From positions 372,001 through 436,000 of the forward strand of contig CAVUIJ010000021.1 of the NCBI GenBank assembly GCA_963741505.1: DNA of 64,000 bases, in the 5' to 3' direction. The notes under the pieces are model-generated. The model had not been told where the DNA came from and ran no database searches. It saw only the letters and a program-made list of their open reading frames with translations. Shown here piece by piece: positions 56,762 to 64,000 of this stretch (its first letter is position 1; every line of letters begins with the position of its first letter). The stretch comes from JAKFWF01 sp963741505. Lineage in GTDB: Bacteria > Pseudomonadota > Alphaproteobacteria > Rhizobiales > Hyphomicrobiaceae. The position numbers and the translations under genes were made by a program.

Positions 56762-57253
56762 ATGTCGAGGTTTCGTCTTCTTTTCGCAGCGGTGCTGGGC
56801 GTGATGCTGGCGGTCCAGGCGGCCGTCGCAGCCGACCTCGGCTACAAGGACTACGTGAAAACGGGCTCGTTCGATGATGTGAGCGAGAACCTGAAGGACG
56901 CCATCATCAACCGCGGTTTCGTTATCGACTACGTCGGCCATTTCAACAAGATGCTGGAGCGCACCGCCGCCGATACCGGCACCATTACCGCCAGCGGCAG
57001 CAAGTCGCCCTATCGCAATGCCCAGTACATGCAGTTCTGCCCGGCGAAGCTGACGCACGAGGCGGTCAACGCCAGCCCGTTCGCGATCGCCAACTGTCCC
57101 GTAGCGCTGTTCGTCTACGAGACCAATTACGAGCCGGGCAAGATCCATGTCGGCTATCGGCTACCGGTGGTCAGCCCGTCGAAGCGGGTCAACGAGGTCA
57201 ATGCAAAGTTGGCCGCGCTGCTGCGAGAGATTGCGACCGACGCAACGAAGTAA
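56762..57253 (+). CDS. DUF302-domain periplasmic protein
   Basis: A 163-residue protein with a signal peptide (FRLLFAAVLGVMLAVQAAVAA) and a DUF302 domain: SFDDVSENLKDAIINRGFVI, YVGHFNKML, MQFCPAKLTHEAVNASPFAI and CPVALFVYE. DUF302 proteins are often linked to sulfur oxidation genes. Two cysteines lie in the domain. AAAGG precedes the ATG at 56762. It converges on the YeeE-type transporter gene with 11 bp between them. Confidence 0.9.
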   Translation: MSRFRLLFAAVLGVMLAVQAAVAADLGYKDYVKTGSFDDVSENLKDAIINRGFVIDYVGHFNKMLERTAADTGTITASGSKSPYRNAQYMQFCPAKLTHEAVNASPFAIANCPVALFVYETNYEPGKIHVGYRLPVVSPSKRVNEVNAKLAALLREIATDATK

Positions 57254-57264
57254 CGGCCACAGGT

Positions 57265-58371
57265 TCAGGCGGGGAGTCTCTGTTCGAGCGGGGCAGTAGC
57301 CGGGGCTGGATGCCGGTCGAGGACATAGTCTGCTATCGCCGCCGAGAACCACATAGCGGTGAGTGCGATCCAACCTGTCACCGCAAAGATTGCGCTGCCG
57401 GTGACGCCGGCGCCGACCGCGCAGCCGCCGGCGAGCATGCCGCCAAAACCCATCAGACTGGCGCCGGCGATATAACGCAGCATGCTTTGACCGCCCTCGA
57501 AGCCTTGCAGCTTGAATTCGCGGCCGAGCAACGCTGCCACCGCCGAGCCGATGAACACGCCGGGTACGAGGCCGATGTCGAAGCCGAGCGGCACCGACCG
57601 AGAATTGATCAATCCCATCAGCGTGTCGGCCGAAGGACCGGTAAAGCTGACACTGGTGATCTTGCCGGCTTCGAATGTCAGTTGCGACAATGTGTAGGTG
57701 AGTAGCCAACCGGCGGCGACCGTGATGCCAACGCCAACCGCCGCCATCGCCTCGAAATTGCCGACCCGGCTGCGCCGCGCCAGCCATATGCCGATGGCGA
57801 GCCACACCAGACCAAGCAACAACCCGACGCGCGGGCCGGCATTGATCTGGGAGAGGAGATTGCGGCCAGTCCCGGCTTCAACCGTCCACAGCGCGCCGAG
57901 CCATTCCCGCAGCGGCGACAGCACGCCACGCAGCGACGCCTGCGATACCACGGTCAGGATCAGCCCCGACACCAGCGCGCGCAGATTGCCCGTCGCCGAC
58001 AGCACCAGCAGCCGGCTGGCGCAGCCGCGCGCGAGGATCATGCCGACCCCGAACATCAAGCCACCGATGATGGCACCAGAGATGCTGCCGCGCGCCGACA
58101 ATTGCCGCGCCTCGGTAACATCCAGAATGCCGAAATAGATCGCCGCCTGGGTGGCAGCCACGGCCGCGGAAAAGGCCAGCACCCATACGGAAATGCGCGG
58201 CCCCAGCCGGCCGTGCGTAAACTCGATCACGCCGGCGCGCAGACAGAACTTGCTGTATTGCGCCAAGGCGCCGAACGCCAGACCGATGGCGAGCCCGCCC
58301 AGCGCCAACACGGCGCTGTCGCCCAACCGATCGAGGAGAACCGAGATGCCCACTGATCGCCCTTCCGACAT
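57265..58371 (-). CDS. YeeE/YedE-family sulfur transporter
   Basis: A 368-residue membrane protein with about nine to ten helices and the conserved cysteine motifs SKFCLRAGV, LARGCASRLLVLSATGNLRAL and AGGCAVGAG. Family members such as TsuA import thiosulfate through paired cysteines. It is the last gene of the sox minus-strand series. A TTGAC-N4-ATCAA site lies 30 bp upstream of its start. Confidence 0.92.
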   Translation of the reverse strand: MSEGRSVGISVLLDRLGDSAVLALGGLAIGLAFGALAQYSKFCLRAGVIEFTHGRLGPRISVWVLAFSAAVAATQAAIYFGILDVTEARQLSARGSISGAIIGGLMFGVGMILARGCASRLLVLSATGNLRALVSGLILTVVSQASLRGVLSPLREWLGALWTVEAGTGRNLLSQINAGPRVGLLLGLVWLAIGIWLARRSRVGNFEAMAAVGVGITVAAGWLLTYTLSQLTFEAGKITSVSFTGPSADTLMGLINSRSVPLGFDIGLVPGVFIGSAVAALLGREFKLQGFEGGQSMLRYIAGASLMGFGGMLAGGCAVGAGVTGSAIFAVTGWIALTAMWFSAAIADYVLDRHPAPATAPLEQRLPA

Positions 58372-58400
58372 AAACCTAGGCGCGCGGCATCGCCGAATTC

Positions 58401-58414
58401 TTGACCCGGATCAA
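58401..58414. promoter_or_regulatory. FNR/FixK-like palindrome upstream of YeeE gene
   Basis: TTGACCCGGATCAA fits TTGAY-N4-RTCAA. It lies between the rhodanese stop and the YeeE start, so it could start a separate transcript for the transporter. A chance match is possible. Confidence 0.4.
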
Positions 58415-58433
58415 CGCCGACATGCGCCGCACG

Positions 58434-59009
58434 CTATTTCTGCGGCAGGCTTACCTTTGCCTTGTCGAGCTTGTAGGTCCACGGCAAACCGGCATTCTTC
58501 CAGCCATTGACGTCGCGACGGCCGTCCTTCGACAGGTCGCCCTCGAAGCCTTCGATCTGGTTCCATATGTTGGTATAGCCGGCGTCGGCCAGCAGATTGA
58601 CCGCACGCGCCGAACGGTCGCCGGAGCGACACATCACAATCACACGATCGGACTTGCTCAACCCCTTTGCTGCCAGCAGCTTGTCGACGCTCTGGCTGAA
58701 CACCGGGTTGGCATCGAGCTTGAAGCGGTTGTTGGCCGCGTCCCACTCGCCAAACTCGTTCATCTCGACGAACGCCACCTGGCCGTCGATCTCGTGCGTC
58801 ATGCCGACGAATTGCAGTTCGCCGCGCGTGCGCACATCGATGAATAGCGTCTTGGCCCGTTCGGCATTGACTATTTCGTAAGACTCCTTCGGCGTCAGAT
58901 ATTTGCCCAGCTTGGTCTGCTTCTCCTTCGGCACGTCCAGGGCGTGGGCGGCGAACGCGGTCAGCATCATCAAGACCGCGCCAAGCACCTGATGCATGAT
59001 CCTGTTCAT
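58434..59009 (-). CDS. periplasmic rhodanese-domain protein
   Basis: A 191-residue protein. Signal peptide MNRIMHQVLGAVLMMLTAFA, then a rhodanese fold with TLFIDVRTRGELQFVGMTHE and the active-site loop VIVMCRSGDRSARAVNLL, in which the cysteine carries persulfide. It moves sulfane sulfur in the periplasm. AGGAGA precedes the ATG at 59009. It lies between DsrE and the YeeE transporter genes, which fits sulfur relay. Confidence 0.92.
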   Translation of the reverse strand: MNRIMHQVLGAVLMMLTAFAAHALDVPKEKQTKLGKYLTPKESYEIVNAERAKTLFIDVRTRGELQFVGMTHEIDGQVAFVEMNEFGEWDAANNRFKLDANPVFSQSVDKLLAAKGLSKSDRVIVMCRSGDRSARAVNLLADAGYTNIWNQIEGFEGDLSKDGRRDVNGWKNAGLPWTYKLDKAKVSLPQK

Positions 59010-59051
59010 TGCTTTCTCTCCTTGAACCATACTGCGGTCGCCAAGGCCGCT

Positions 59052-59567
59052 TCAGCCCACTTTGACGTACGCGAAGCCTTTGCCCTGCAGTGCCGCGACT
59101 GTGGCAACGCCCGATGGAACGAGCTTGATGAACGCATCAGATCGCGCCTTTGCCAAGTCGATCTTGTTGTTGCGAAAAGTGATCTGGCACAGATAGACCT
59201 CGACCCCGACCTTGGCGAGATCGGCAAAGCGATTGAACACTTCCGGCGGCATCGGTTCGGCGGCCCACGGCGTGCCTTCGAGGTTGTTCAGGAACGGCTT
59301 GATGCCCTGGCCATGCGCCACCACCACGATCTTGATCTTGAACGGGTCGGCGTCATACACGGACAAATGATTGTCGATATTGGTCGCCATCTGCATGATG
59401 CGCTTCGGATCGCCGAAATCGCAGTGATAGGCGCAAGCGAGATCGCTCTCCTTCTTAAGCGCGCTGAGATCCAACTTCTGGCTTTGCGCCAGTGCCGTGC
59501 CCGCCGCGACGACGCCAGCGCCCAGCGCCACGCCGCCGATCAGATTACGTCGATCGATTCCGGTCAT
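59052..59567 (-). CDS. DsrE-family protein, Tat-exported
   Basis: A 171-residue protein. A twin-arginine signal (DRRNLIGGVALGAGVVAAGTALA) is followed by a DsrE-like domain with KRIMQMATNIDNHLSVYD, IKIVVVAHGQGIKPFLNN and GVEVYLCQITFRNNKID. The cysteine in YLCQ is the probable sulfur carrier. GGAGAA precedes the ATG at 59567. It lies between the flavocytochrome and rhodanese genes. Confidence 0.88.
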   Translation of the reverse strand: MTGIDRRNLIGGVALGAGVVAAGTALAQSQKLDLSALKKESDLACAYHCDFGDPKRIMQMATNIDNHLSVYDADPFKIKIVVVAHGQGIKPFLNNLEGTPWAAEPMPPEVFNRFADLAKVGVEVYLCQITFRNNKIDLAKARSDAFIKLVPSGVATVAALQGKGFAYVKVG

Positions 59568-59708
59568 GAAAAGTTCTCCATTGTGGCGCACGGCGACTCC
59601 CCTCCGGGGAGCCGGCCGCCGTGCGCGGGATACCGTCGCTGCCGGCAGCACGCCCGTCCTGTCGCATCCGACCGGCGCGCGGAACGCGTGTCGGCAGCGA
59701 CAACTTAA

Positions 59709-60986
59709 TCATGAGAACATGTCGGCCGTGATACCGGAGTACCAGCCGATATTTTCTTCCTGCGTCTGCTTGCGCAATTCAGGCGCCTCGCCGGTTTTCG
59801 AGACGAAGGTTTCGACGGCCGCGATCTTGCCGTCCTTGGCCTCGTAGCGGCCGCCGACCTTGACCGTGTCGTCGGTCTCGATCAGCGACCAGCAGGTGTT
59901 GGTGTAGCGTGCCGGGAAGGTTTGCGCGCCGGTCAGGTCGCCGCGCACCATCATCGCCGCCACCTTGGCCTGGCTGTTGGCCGAGAACGCCGACTTCGGC
60001 ATGTCGCCGGCGATGCAGGCGTCGCCGACGACGTAGACGTTGGCGTCCTTCGCCGAGCGCATGTTGGCCGGATCGATCGGGCAGAAGCCGGTTTCATTGG
60101 CAAGGCCCGCGTCACGCGCGATCTTGCCCGCCATCTGGGCTGGGATGACATTGACGAGAGCAGCATTCTTGTAGGTCTCGAAGCCGGTGACGACGGTATT
60201 GGTCTTGGGGTCGACCGATTTCAGGCCGTCGTGGATCTTGGGGCTGAACCACTCGACCATCTTGGGATAGTGCTTCTCCCAGCCTTCCTGGAACAACCCC
60301 TGCTTGGAGAACGCCTCCTTCGGATCGATGATCACGATCTTCGCGTTCTTCTTGCCGGCGGCCTTCAGGGTGTGTGCCATCATCGACACCCGCTCGTAGG
60401 GTCCCGGCGGGCAGCGGTAGGGATTGGGCGGCGCGATCATCACGATGATGCCACCGTCCGGCACGGCATCGAGCCGGCTTCTCAGCAGCTCAGTCTGCTT
60501 GCCGGCCTTCCAGGCATGCGGCATCGCCTCCTCGTGTTCTTGGCCCCAGCCCGGCACGCTGTCGTACTTGAGATCGATGCCCGGCGACAGGACGAGACGG
60601 TCGTACCCCAGCACCGATCCGTCGGCGAGCTTGACTTCCTTCTTGTCGCGATCGATCGAAGCCGCCGCCTGATGATTGAGCTTGATGCCGTGGGCGGCGG
60701 CAAGCTTGTCGTAGCTGTGGGTGATGTTCTCCATCGACTTGAAGCCACCGACATAGAGGTTCGAATGGAAACAGGTCACGAACTGCTTCGACGGCTCGAC
60801 CAGCGTCACCTCGATCGCGCCCTTGGCATCCTTGGCGATGTACTTGGCGGCGGTCGCGCCGCCAGGACCGCCGCCGACCACGACGACGCGCGACTTGGCC
60901 TGGCCGAGAACAGCCGGCGCGCCCAGCGCCAGCGTGCCGAGCGTGGCAGTCGAGCTGCCGATGAAACTGCGCCTCGTGATCTGCAT
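59709..60986 (-). CDS. soxF: flavocytochrome c sulfide dehydrogenase FAD subunit (SoxF/FccB)
   Basis: A 425-residue flavoprotein. Tat signal TRRSFIGSSTATLGTLALG, FAD site RVVVVGGGPGGATAAKYIAK, redox cysteines in FVTCFHSNLYVGG and PYRCPPGPYERVSM, and NVYVVGDACIAGDMPKSAFSAN. It oxidises sulfide in the periplasm and gives electrons to a c-type cytochrome, here probably the product of the next upstream gene. soxF and fccB are used for the same family. Confidence 0.93.
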   Translation of the reverse strand: MQITRRSFIGSSTATLGTLALGAPAVLGQAKSRVVVVGGGPGGATAAKYIAKDAKGAIEVTLVEPSKQFVTCFHSNLYVGGFKSMENITHSYDKLAAAHGIKLNHQAAASIDRDKKEVKLADGSVLGYDRLVLSPGIDLKYDSVPGWGQEHEEAMPHAWKAGKQTELLRSRLDAVPDGGIIVMIAPPNPYRCPPGPYERVSMMAHTLKAAGKKNAKIVIIDPKEAFSKQGLFQEGWEKHYPKMVEWFSPKIHDGLKSVDPKTNTVVTGFETYKNAALVNVIPAQMAGKIARDAGLANETGFCPIDPANMRSAKDANVYVVGDACIAGDMPKSAFSANSQAKVAAMMVRGDLTGAQTFPARYTNTCWSLIETDDTVKVGGRYEAKDGKIAAVETFVSKTGEAPELRKQTQEENIGWYSGITADMFS

Positions 60987-61046
60987 TGGGTCTCTCCCGG
61001 TTGCGCGTTAGGTCTCTTTATTGCCTATCCATAGCCTGTCGGCGCG

Positions 61047-61361
61047 TCACTTCGGCTTCAAACTTTCGAAATATCTGGCGAGCGCCTGCATGTCCTGATC
61101 GGACAAGCGGCCGGCGATGGTCTGCATCACCGGGTTGGCGCGGTCCTTGGCCTTGTAGGATTGCAACACGGCGGTGAACTGCTCCGCCGGCCAGCCGATG
61201 ATGGGCGGGATGCCCTTGTCCTGGCCATCGGCGCGATGGCAGGTGACGCACTCGCCGGACAGGTATTCGCCGAACGCGACATCGGTCGCAGTTGCAGCCG
61301 ACGCCGTCGCGAGAACCGTGATCAGCGACAGAGCGATCGCAACTATAGGACGGCGTGCCAT
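61047..61361 (-). CDS. small c-type cytochrome, partner of the flavoprotein
   Basis: A 104-residue protein with a signal peptide (IVAIALSLITVLATASA) and a single haem site ECVTCHRADG; the methionine ligand is likely in NPVMQTIAGRLSD. It resembles the cytochrome subunit of sulfide dehydrogenase (SoxE/FccA) but is small and monohaem. Its start is one base past the soxD stop, so it is in the same operon, with soxF 60 bp downstream. Confidence 0.9.
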   Translation of the reverse strand: MARRPIVAIALSLITVLATASAATATDVAFGEYLSGECVTCHRADGQDKGIPPIIGWPAEQFTAVLQSYKAKDRANPVMQTIAGRLSDQDMQALARYFESLKPK

Positions 61362-61362
61362 C

Positions 61363-62019
61363 TCAGTCGACCTTCGGTCCACTCTTGGCATCGGGCGTCA
61401 CGTCGAGAATGGCTGCCCGCCCGGTCACTTTCGCAGCAGGGCGGCAGTCCTTCATGCACACCTTGGTATTCCAGAAATGCTTTTCCGTGGTCTCCCGGTC
61501 ATCGTCGTAGAAGCCGGCCTCGTTCGGCAGCTTGATCGAGGCGAGATTGCCCTGGTTGAGCTCGAACTTGGTATCCTTGATCACGTCGTTGAGGTGCAGC
61601 ACGTAGGCGGTGACGGCATAAAGCTCGTCGTTCGACAGCGACTGCGCATTGCCGAACGGCATTGCCCGGCGGATGTAGTCGAACACGGTCGAGGCACTAG
61701 GCCAGAACGAGCCGATGGTCTTCTCCGGCCGCTCCTGCTTCAGGCTGCCATGGCCGCCGGCCAGCACCGGCCAGCGATCGCGGCCCTCGCCGAACTCGCC
61801 ATGACAGGTGGCACACTGCGCCTGGAAGATTTCCTCGCCCTCGGCAACCGTGCCCTTGCCCGGCGGCAGCCCCTGGCCGTCGGGCCGCACGGCAATGGCC
61901 CAGCCGGCGATCTCCTCGGGTTTCGCCTCGCGGCCGATGCCGACCTTCTGCGCCTGTACGGCGCCCGCCGCCAGCACGAGCGCACAGGCGACGAGGACGA
62001 GCCTAGCCGATCTCGACAT
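61363..62019 (-). CDS. soxD: sulfite dehydrogenase cytochrome subunit
   Basis: A 218-residue protein. The signal peptide is LVLVACALVLAAGAVQAQ; the haem site is FQAQCATCHGEFGEG. GRDRWPVLAGG, SFWPSASTVFDYIRRAMPFG and ELYAVTAYVLHLNDVI are typical of SoxD. Only one CxxCH is present, and a CMKDC pair near the end lacks the histidine. It works with SoxC to oxidise the sulfane sulfur on SoxY. Its ATG overlaps the soxC end by 17 bp. Confidence 0.93.
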   Translation of the reverse strand: MSRSARLVLVACALVLAAGAVQAQKVGIGREAKPEEIAGWAIAVRPDGQGLPPGKGTVAEGEEIFQAQCATCHGEFGEGRDRWPVLAGGHGSLKQERPEKTIGSFWPSASTVFDYIRRAMPFGNAQSLSNDELYAVTAYVLHLNDVIKDTKFELNQGNLASIKLPNEAGFYDDDRETTEKHFWNTKVCMKDCRPAAKVTGRAAILDVTPDAKSGPKVD

Positions 62020-63316
62020 TCTCGGTCTCCCCGTTCGAACGCACCAGCCAGGTCTGGATGCCGTTGTTGTGATAGATCGAGTTGACGCCGCGCACTTTGC
62101 GCAACTCGCCCTTGGTCGGCTGCACATAACCGGTCTGGTCGTGTGCGCGGGACTGGATCATCAATTCGCGGCCGTCCCAGTCGAAGTCGACGTAGAAGCG
62201 CACCATCGACTTGTCGAGGACCGGGCCGTCGATCCGTGCTTCCTGCCAGTTGCGGCCGCCGTCGATCGTCACGTCGACCCTTGTCACGGTGCCGCGGCCG
62301 GACCAGGCAAGCCCGCTTATCACGTTGCGGCCCTTGACCTTGAGTGGTGTCTCCGGCGATGGCCCGGTGACGATCGACTTGGCGTCCATGTAGAACGTGA
62401 ATTTGCGCGAACGGCCGTCGGCCATGAGGTCGGTGTATTTCGAGGTCTCCTCGCGGGCGAGCCAGGGCATGTCACCGACCTCGATGCGGCGCAGCCACTT
62501 GACCCAGATGTTGCCTTCCCAGCCGGGGACCACGAGCCGCACCGGATAGCCCTGCTCCTTGCGCAGCGCCTCGCCGTTCATCTTCCAGGCGACAATCGTA
62601 TCCTCGAGCGCCTTCTCCAAAGGCAGCGAGCGGTTCATGCCGGCGGCATCGCCACCCTCGACCAGCAGCCACTTCGCCTTCGGCTTCAGGCCGGCCTCGT
62701 TGAGCAGGTGCTTCAAGTGCACGCCGGTGTACATGACGTTGTGGATCATGCCGTGCGTGAACTGGCAGCCGTTGAGCTGGGCGCCACGCCACTCCATGCC
62801 GGAGTTCGCCGCGCACTCCAGAAAATGGATCTTATTGGTCCGCGGAAAGCGCTGCAGATCCTCGAGCGTGAACACCAGCGGCTTGTCGACGAGGCCATGG
62901 ATCATCAGCCGGTAGTCGACCGGATTGACCTCGGCGGCGCCGCCGTGATGGCGCTCGAAGCACAACCCGTTCGGCGTGATGATGCCGTCGAGCGCGTGCA
63001 ACGGCGTGAAGTTGATCGAGCTTTGCCGGTCGGCGGTCAGCCACTCTACCGTCTTGCGCACCACGTGGCTCTCGTACTTGATCGGCATGCCGTAGGGGTG
63101 GTCGGTGACGCCGTCTCCCAGGTAGCGCGACCAGTCGGCGACTTTCGGCGGCTGGTTCTTGGGGTTCGGGCCGGGCGGCGCCACTGCTGCAGGCTTGCCC
63201 TGCGCCAGCACCGTGGTTGCTCCGGCCGCCGCCAGACCGCCCGCCAGCGTCGCCTTCAAAAAGCCGCGCCGGTCGCTGTGCGCTGCCGGCTCGTCCGTTC
63301 CGTGTTTGGCCATCAT
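62003..63316 (-). CDS. soxC: sulfane dehydrogenase molybdenum subunit
   Basis: A 437-residue molybdopterin enzyme of the sulfite oxidase family. Tat signal DRRGFLKATLAGGLAAAG. The cofactor cysteine is in IHFLECAANSGMEWRG. TPLHALDGIITPNGLCFERH, YGMPIKYESHVVR and WEGNIWVKWLRRIEV are typical of SoxC. A dimerisation domain follows (RDVTIDGG-like VDVTIDGGRNWQEA). The ATG at 63316 follows GGAGAG. It acts with SoxD in the periplasm. Confidence 0.95.
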   Translation of the reverse strand: MMAKHGTDEPAAHSDRRGFLKATLAGGLAAAGATTVLAQGKPAAVAPPGPNPKNQPPKVADWSRYLGDGVTDHPYGMPIKYESHVVRKTVEWLTADRQSSINFTPLHALDGIITPNGLCFERHHGGAAEVNPVDYRLMIHGLVDKPLVFTLEDLQRFPRTNKIHFLECAANSGMEWRGAQLNGCQFTHGMIHNVMYTGVHLKHLLNEAGLKPKAKWLLVEGGDAAGMNRSLPLEKALEDTIVAWKMNGEALRKEQGYPVRLVVPGWEGNIWVKWLRRIEVGDMPWLAREETSKYTDLMADGRSRKFTFYMDAKSIVTGPSPETPLKVKGRNVISGLAWSGRGTVTRVDVTIDGGRNWQEARIDGPVLDKSMVRFYVDFDWDGRELMIQSRAHDQTGYVQPTKGELRKVRGVNSIYHNNGIQTWLVRSNGETENVEIG

Positions 63317-63341
63317 CCGCTCTCCGAAACCCGTAACCTCG

Positions 63342-64000
63342 CTATGCTCCGACGAACTTGACCGAAGTATTCTCCGCGACCCGCACGACCTTGGCGGCTT
63401 CGATGTGCTTGGCGACCACATCCCAGATCGGCGGGCCTTCGGTGCCCTCGTTGATGCTGGCCCAGCCGGCAACGACATATTCCCTGGCCGCCTCGATCGG
63501 CTTGGCACCATTGAGCAGCGTCATGCCGGAGATGCGTTCGCCGATCGGCTTCGATACGTCGACGGTGTAACCGAGCCCACCGGTGCGGACCATGTCGCCG
63601 CCTTGCTGATAGTAGGGATCGGGATTGAAGATGTTGTCGGCGACGTCCTCGAGGATCTCCTTGATGCGTGCACCGCTCATCTTCATCCGGTAGCAGGCCG
63701 GATAGCTCATGGCCGTGCCGTTGGTGATGTCCTCGAAGGTGATGTCCTGGCCGGGCAGCATGCTCGTGCCCCAGCGGATGCCGGGGGAAAGTGCTATCTC
63801 GGCGTCGCGCTGCTTGATGATCGCCTCGCAGATCAAATCGTCGAGCGAACCGTTGAAGTTGCCGCGCCGGTAGAGCAGCGACTCGGTTTTTCCGAGCACG
63901 CGGGAAAGGTCCTTGGCATAGGGTGCGCGGTGCCGGGCGATGACTGCGGCAGTCTCGGCATCGGCCGCAATCGCATCCGAAAACACCGGAATCAGGCGAT
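63342..64000 (-). CDS. soxB: thiosulfohydrolase SoxB, 3' portion
   Basis: The 219-residue C-terminal part of SoxB; the start lies beyond the right edge. Visible: PVFSDAIAADAETAAVI, NFNGSLDDLICEAI, LSPGIRWGTSMLPGQDITFEDI, and NPDPYYQQGGDMVRTGGLGYTVD. SoxB, a dimanganese 5'-nucleotidase-like enzyme, removes sulfate from SoxY-bound thiosulfonate. The stop codon is 26 bp before the soxC start. Confidence 0.95.
   Translation of the reverse strand, partial: RLIPVFSDAIAADAETAAVIARHRAPYAKDLSRVLGKTESLLYRRGNFNGSLDDLICEAIIKQRDAEIALSPGIRWGTSMLPGQDITFEDITNGTAMSYPACYRMKMSGARIKEILEDVADNIFNPDPYYQQGGDMVRTGGLGYTVDVSKPIGERISGMTLLNGAKPIEAAREYVVAGWASINEGTEGPPIWDVVAKHIEAAKVVRVAENTSVKFVGA

Noticed and set aside
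54192..56804. 870-codon open frame on the + strand
   Set aside because: It is antisense to the intact FAD-GcvT gene; its composition follows from high third-position GC on the other strand, and no family pattern is present.

Overview
The window looks like chromosomal DNA from a GC-rich alphaproteobacterium, probably of the Hyphomicrobiales or Reyranella type. The grounds are the comF / grxC / nitrilase / DUF1178 neighbourhood, the ExoF-type polysaccharide export protein, phasin and PHA synthase genes, and a Sox sulfur-oxidation cluster. I cannot name a genus. About nine genes are split by single-base indels, and some carry two. Their reading frames join perfectly once corrected, so many 'broken' genes here are probably intact genes in an indel-prone draft or metagenome assembly.

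Layout. (1) 1-7,958: surface polysaccharide genes: a GMC oxidoreductase, an ExoF-like export protein, UDP-glucuronate decarboxylase, a WecG/TagA/CpsF glycosyltransferase, a plant-like GDP-mannose 3,5-epimerase and a ManC-type bifunctional enzyme. Together they supply UDP-xylose and GDP-mannose / GDP-L-galactose type sugars and export polymer. (2) 8,153-22,168: a stress-adaptation island: zinc alcohol dehydrogenase, HhH DNA-binding protein, beta-CASP metallo-hydrolase, site-2 protease with CBS domains, CheB-CheR hybrid kinase, phasin, Hsp20, a decayed BON gene, a CBS-pair protein and an OmpR-type regulator. Two FNR/FixK-type palindromes lie in its promoter regions, and an integrase N-terminal remnant plus a tRNA-3'-end-like sequence lie at its right edge. 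(3) 22,288-36,611: housekeeping and scattered metabolism: aroQ, sufE, mutT, an NDUFAF5-type methyltransferase, glyS, and a dimethylglycine/sarcosine dehydrogenase-like gene.

(4) 36,873-44,777: a solute-binding protein, acyl and halo-acid enzymes, and then a 1.7 kb gene-free stretch packed with palindromic repeats. That stretch holds two related ~290 bp elements, each closed by its own perfect 24-25 bp inverted repeat. (5) 44,778-50,209: DUF1178, nitrilase, glutaredoxin, ComF, a gamma-glutamylcyclotransferase-like protein, tRNA-Asn(GTT) and PHA synthase. (6) 50,416-56,582: a minus-strand catabolic group: flavin hydroxy-acid oxidase, NMT1-type binding protein, TauD-type dioxygenase, FlK-like thioesterase and a second FAD/GcvT dehydrogenase. 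(7) 56,762-64,000: sulfur oxidation: soxB (3' part), soxC, soxD, cytochrome c, flavocytochrome FAD subunit, DsrE, rhodanese and a YeeE/YedE transporter. The Sox proteins oxidise thiosulfate or sulfide in the periplasm, and the last four probably handle sulfane sulfur and its transport.
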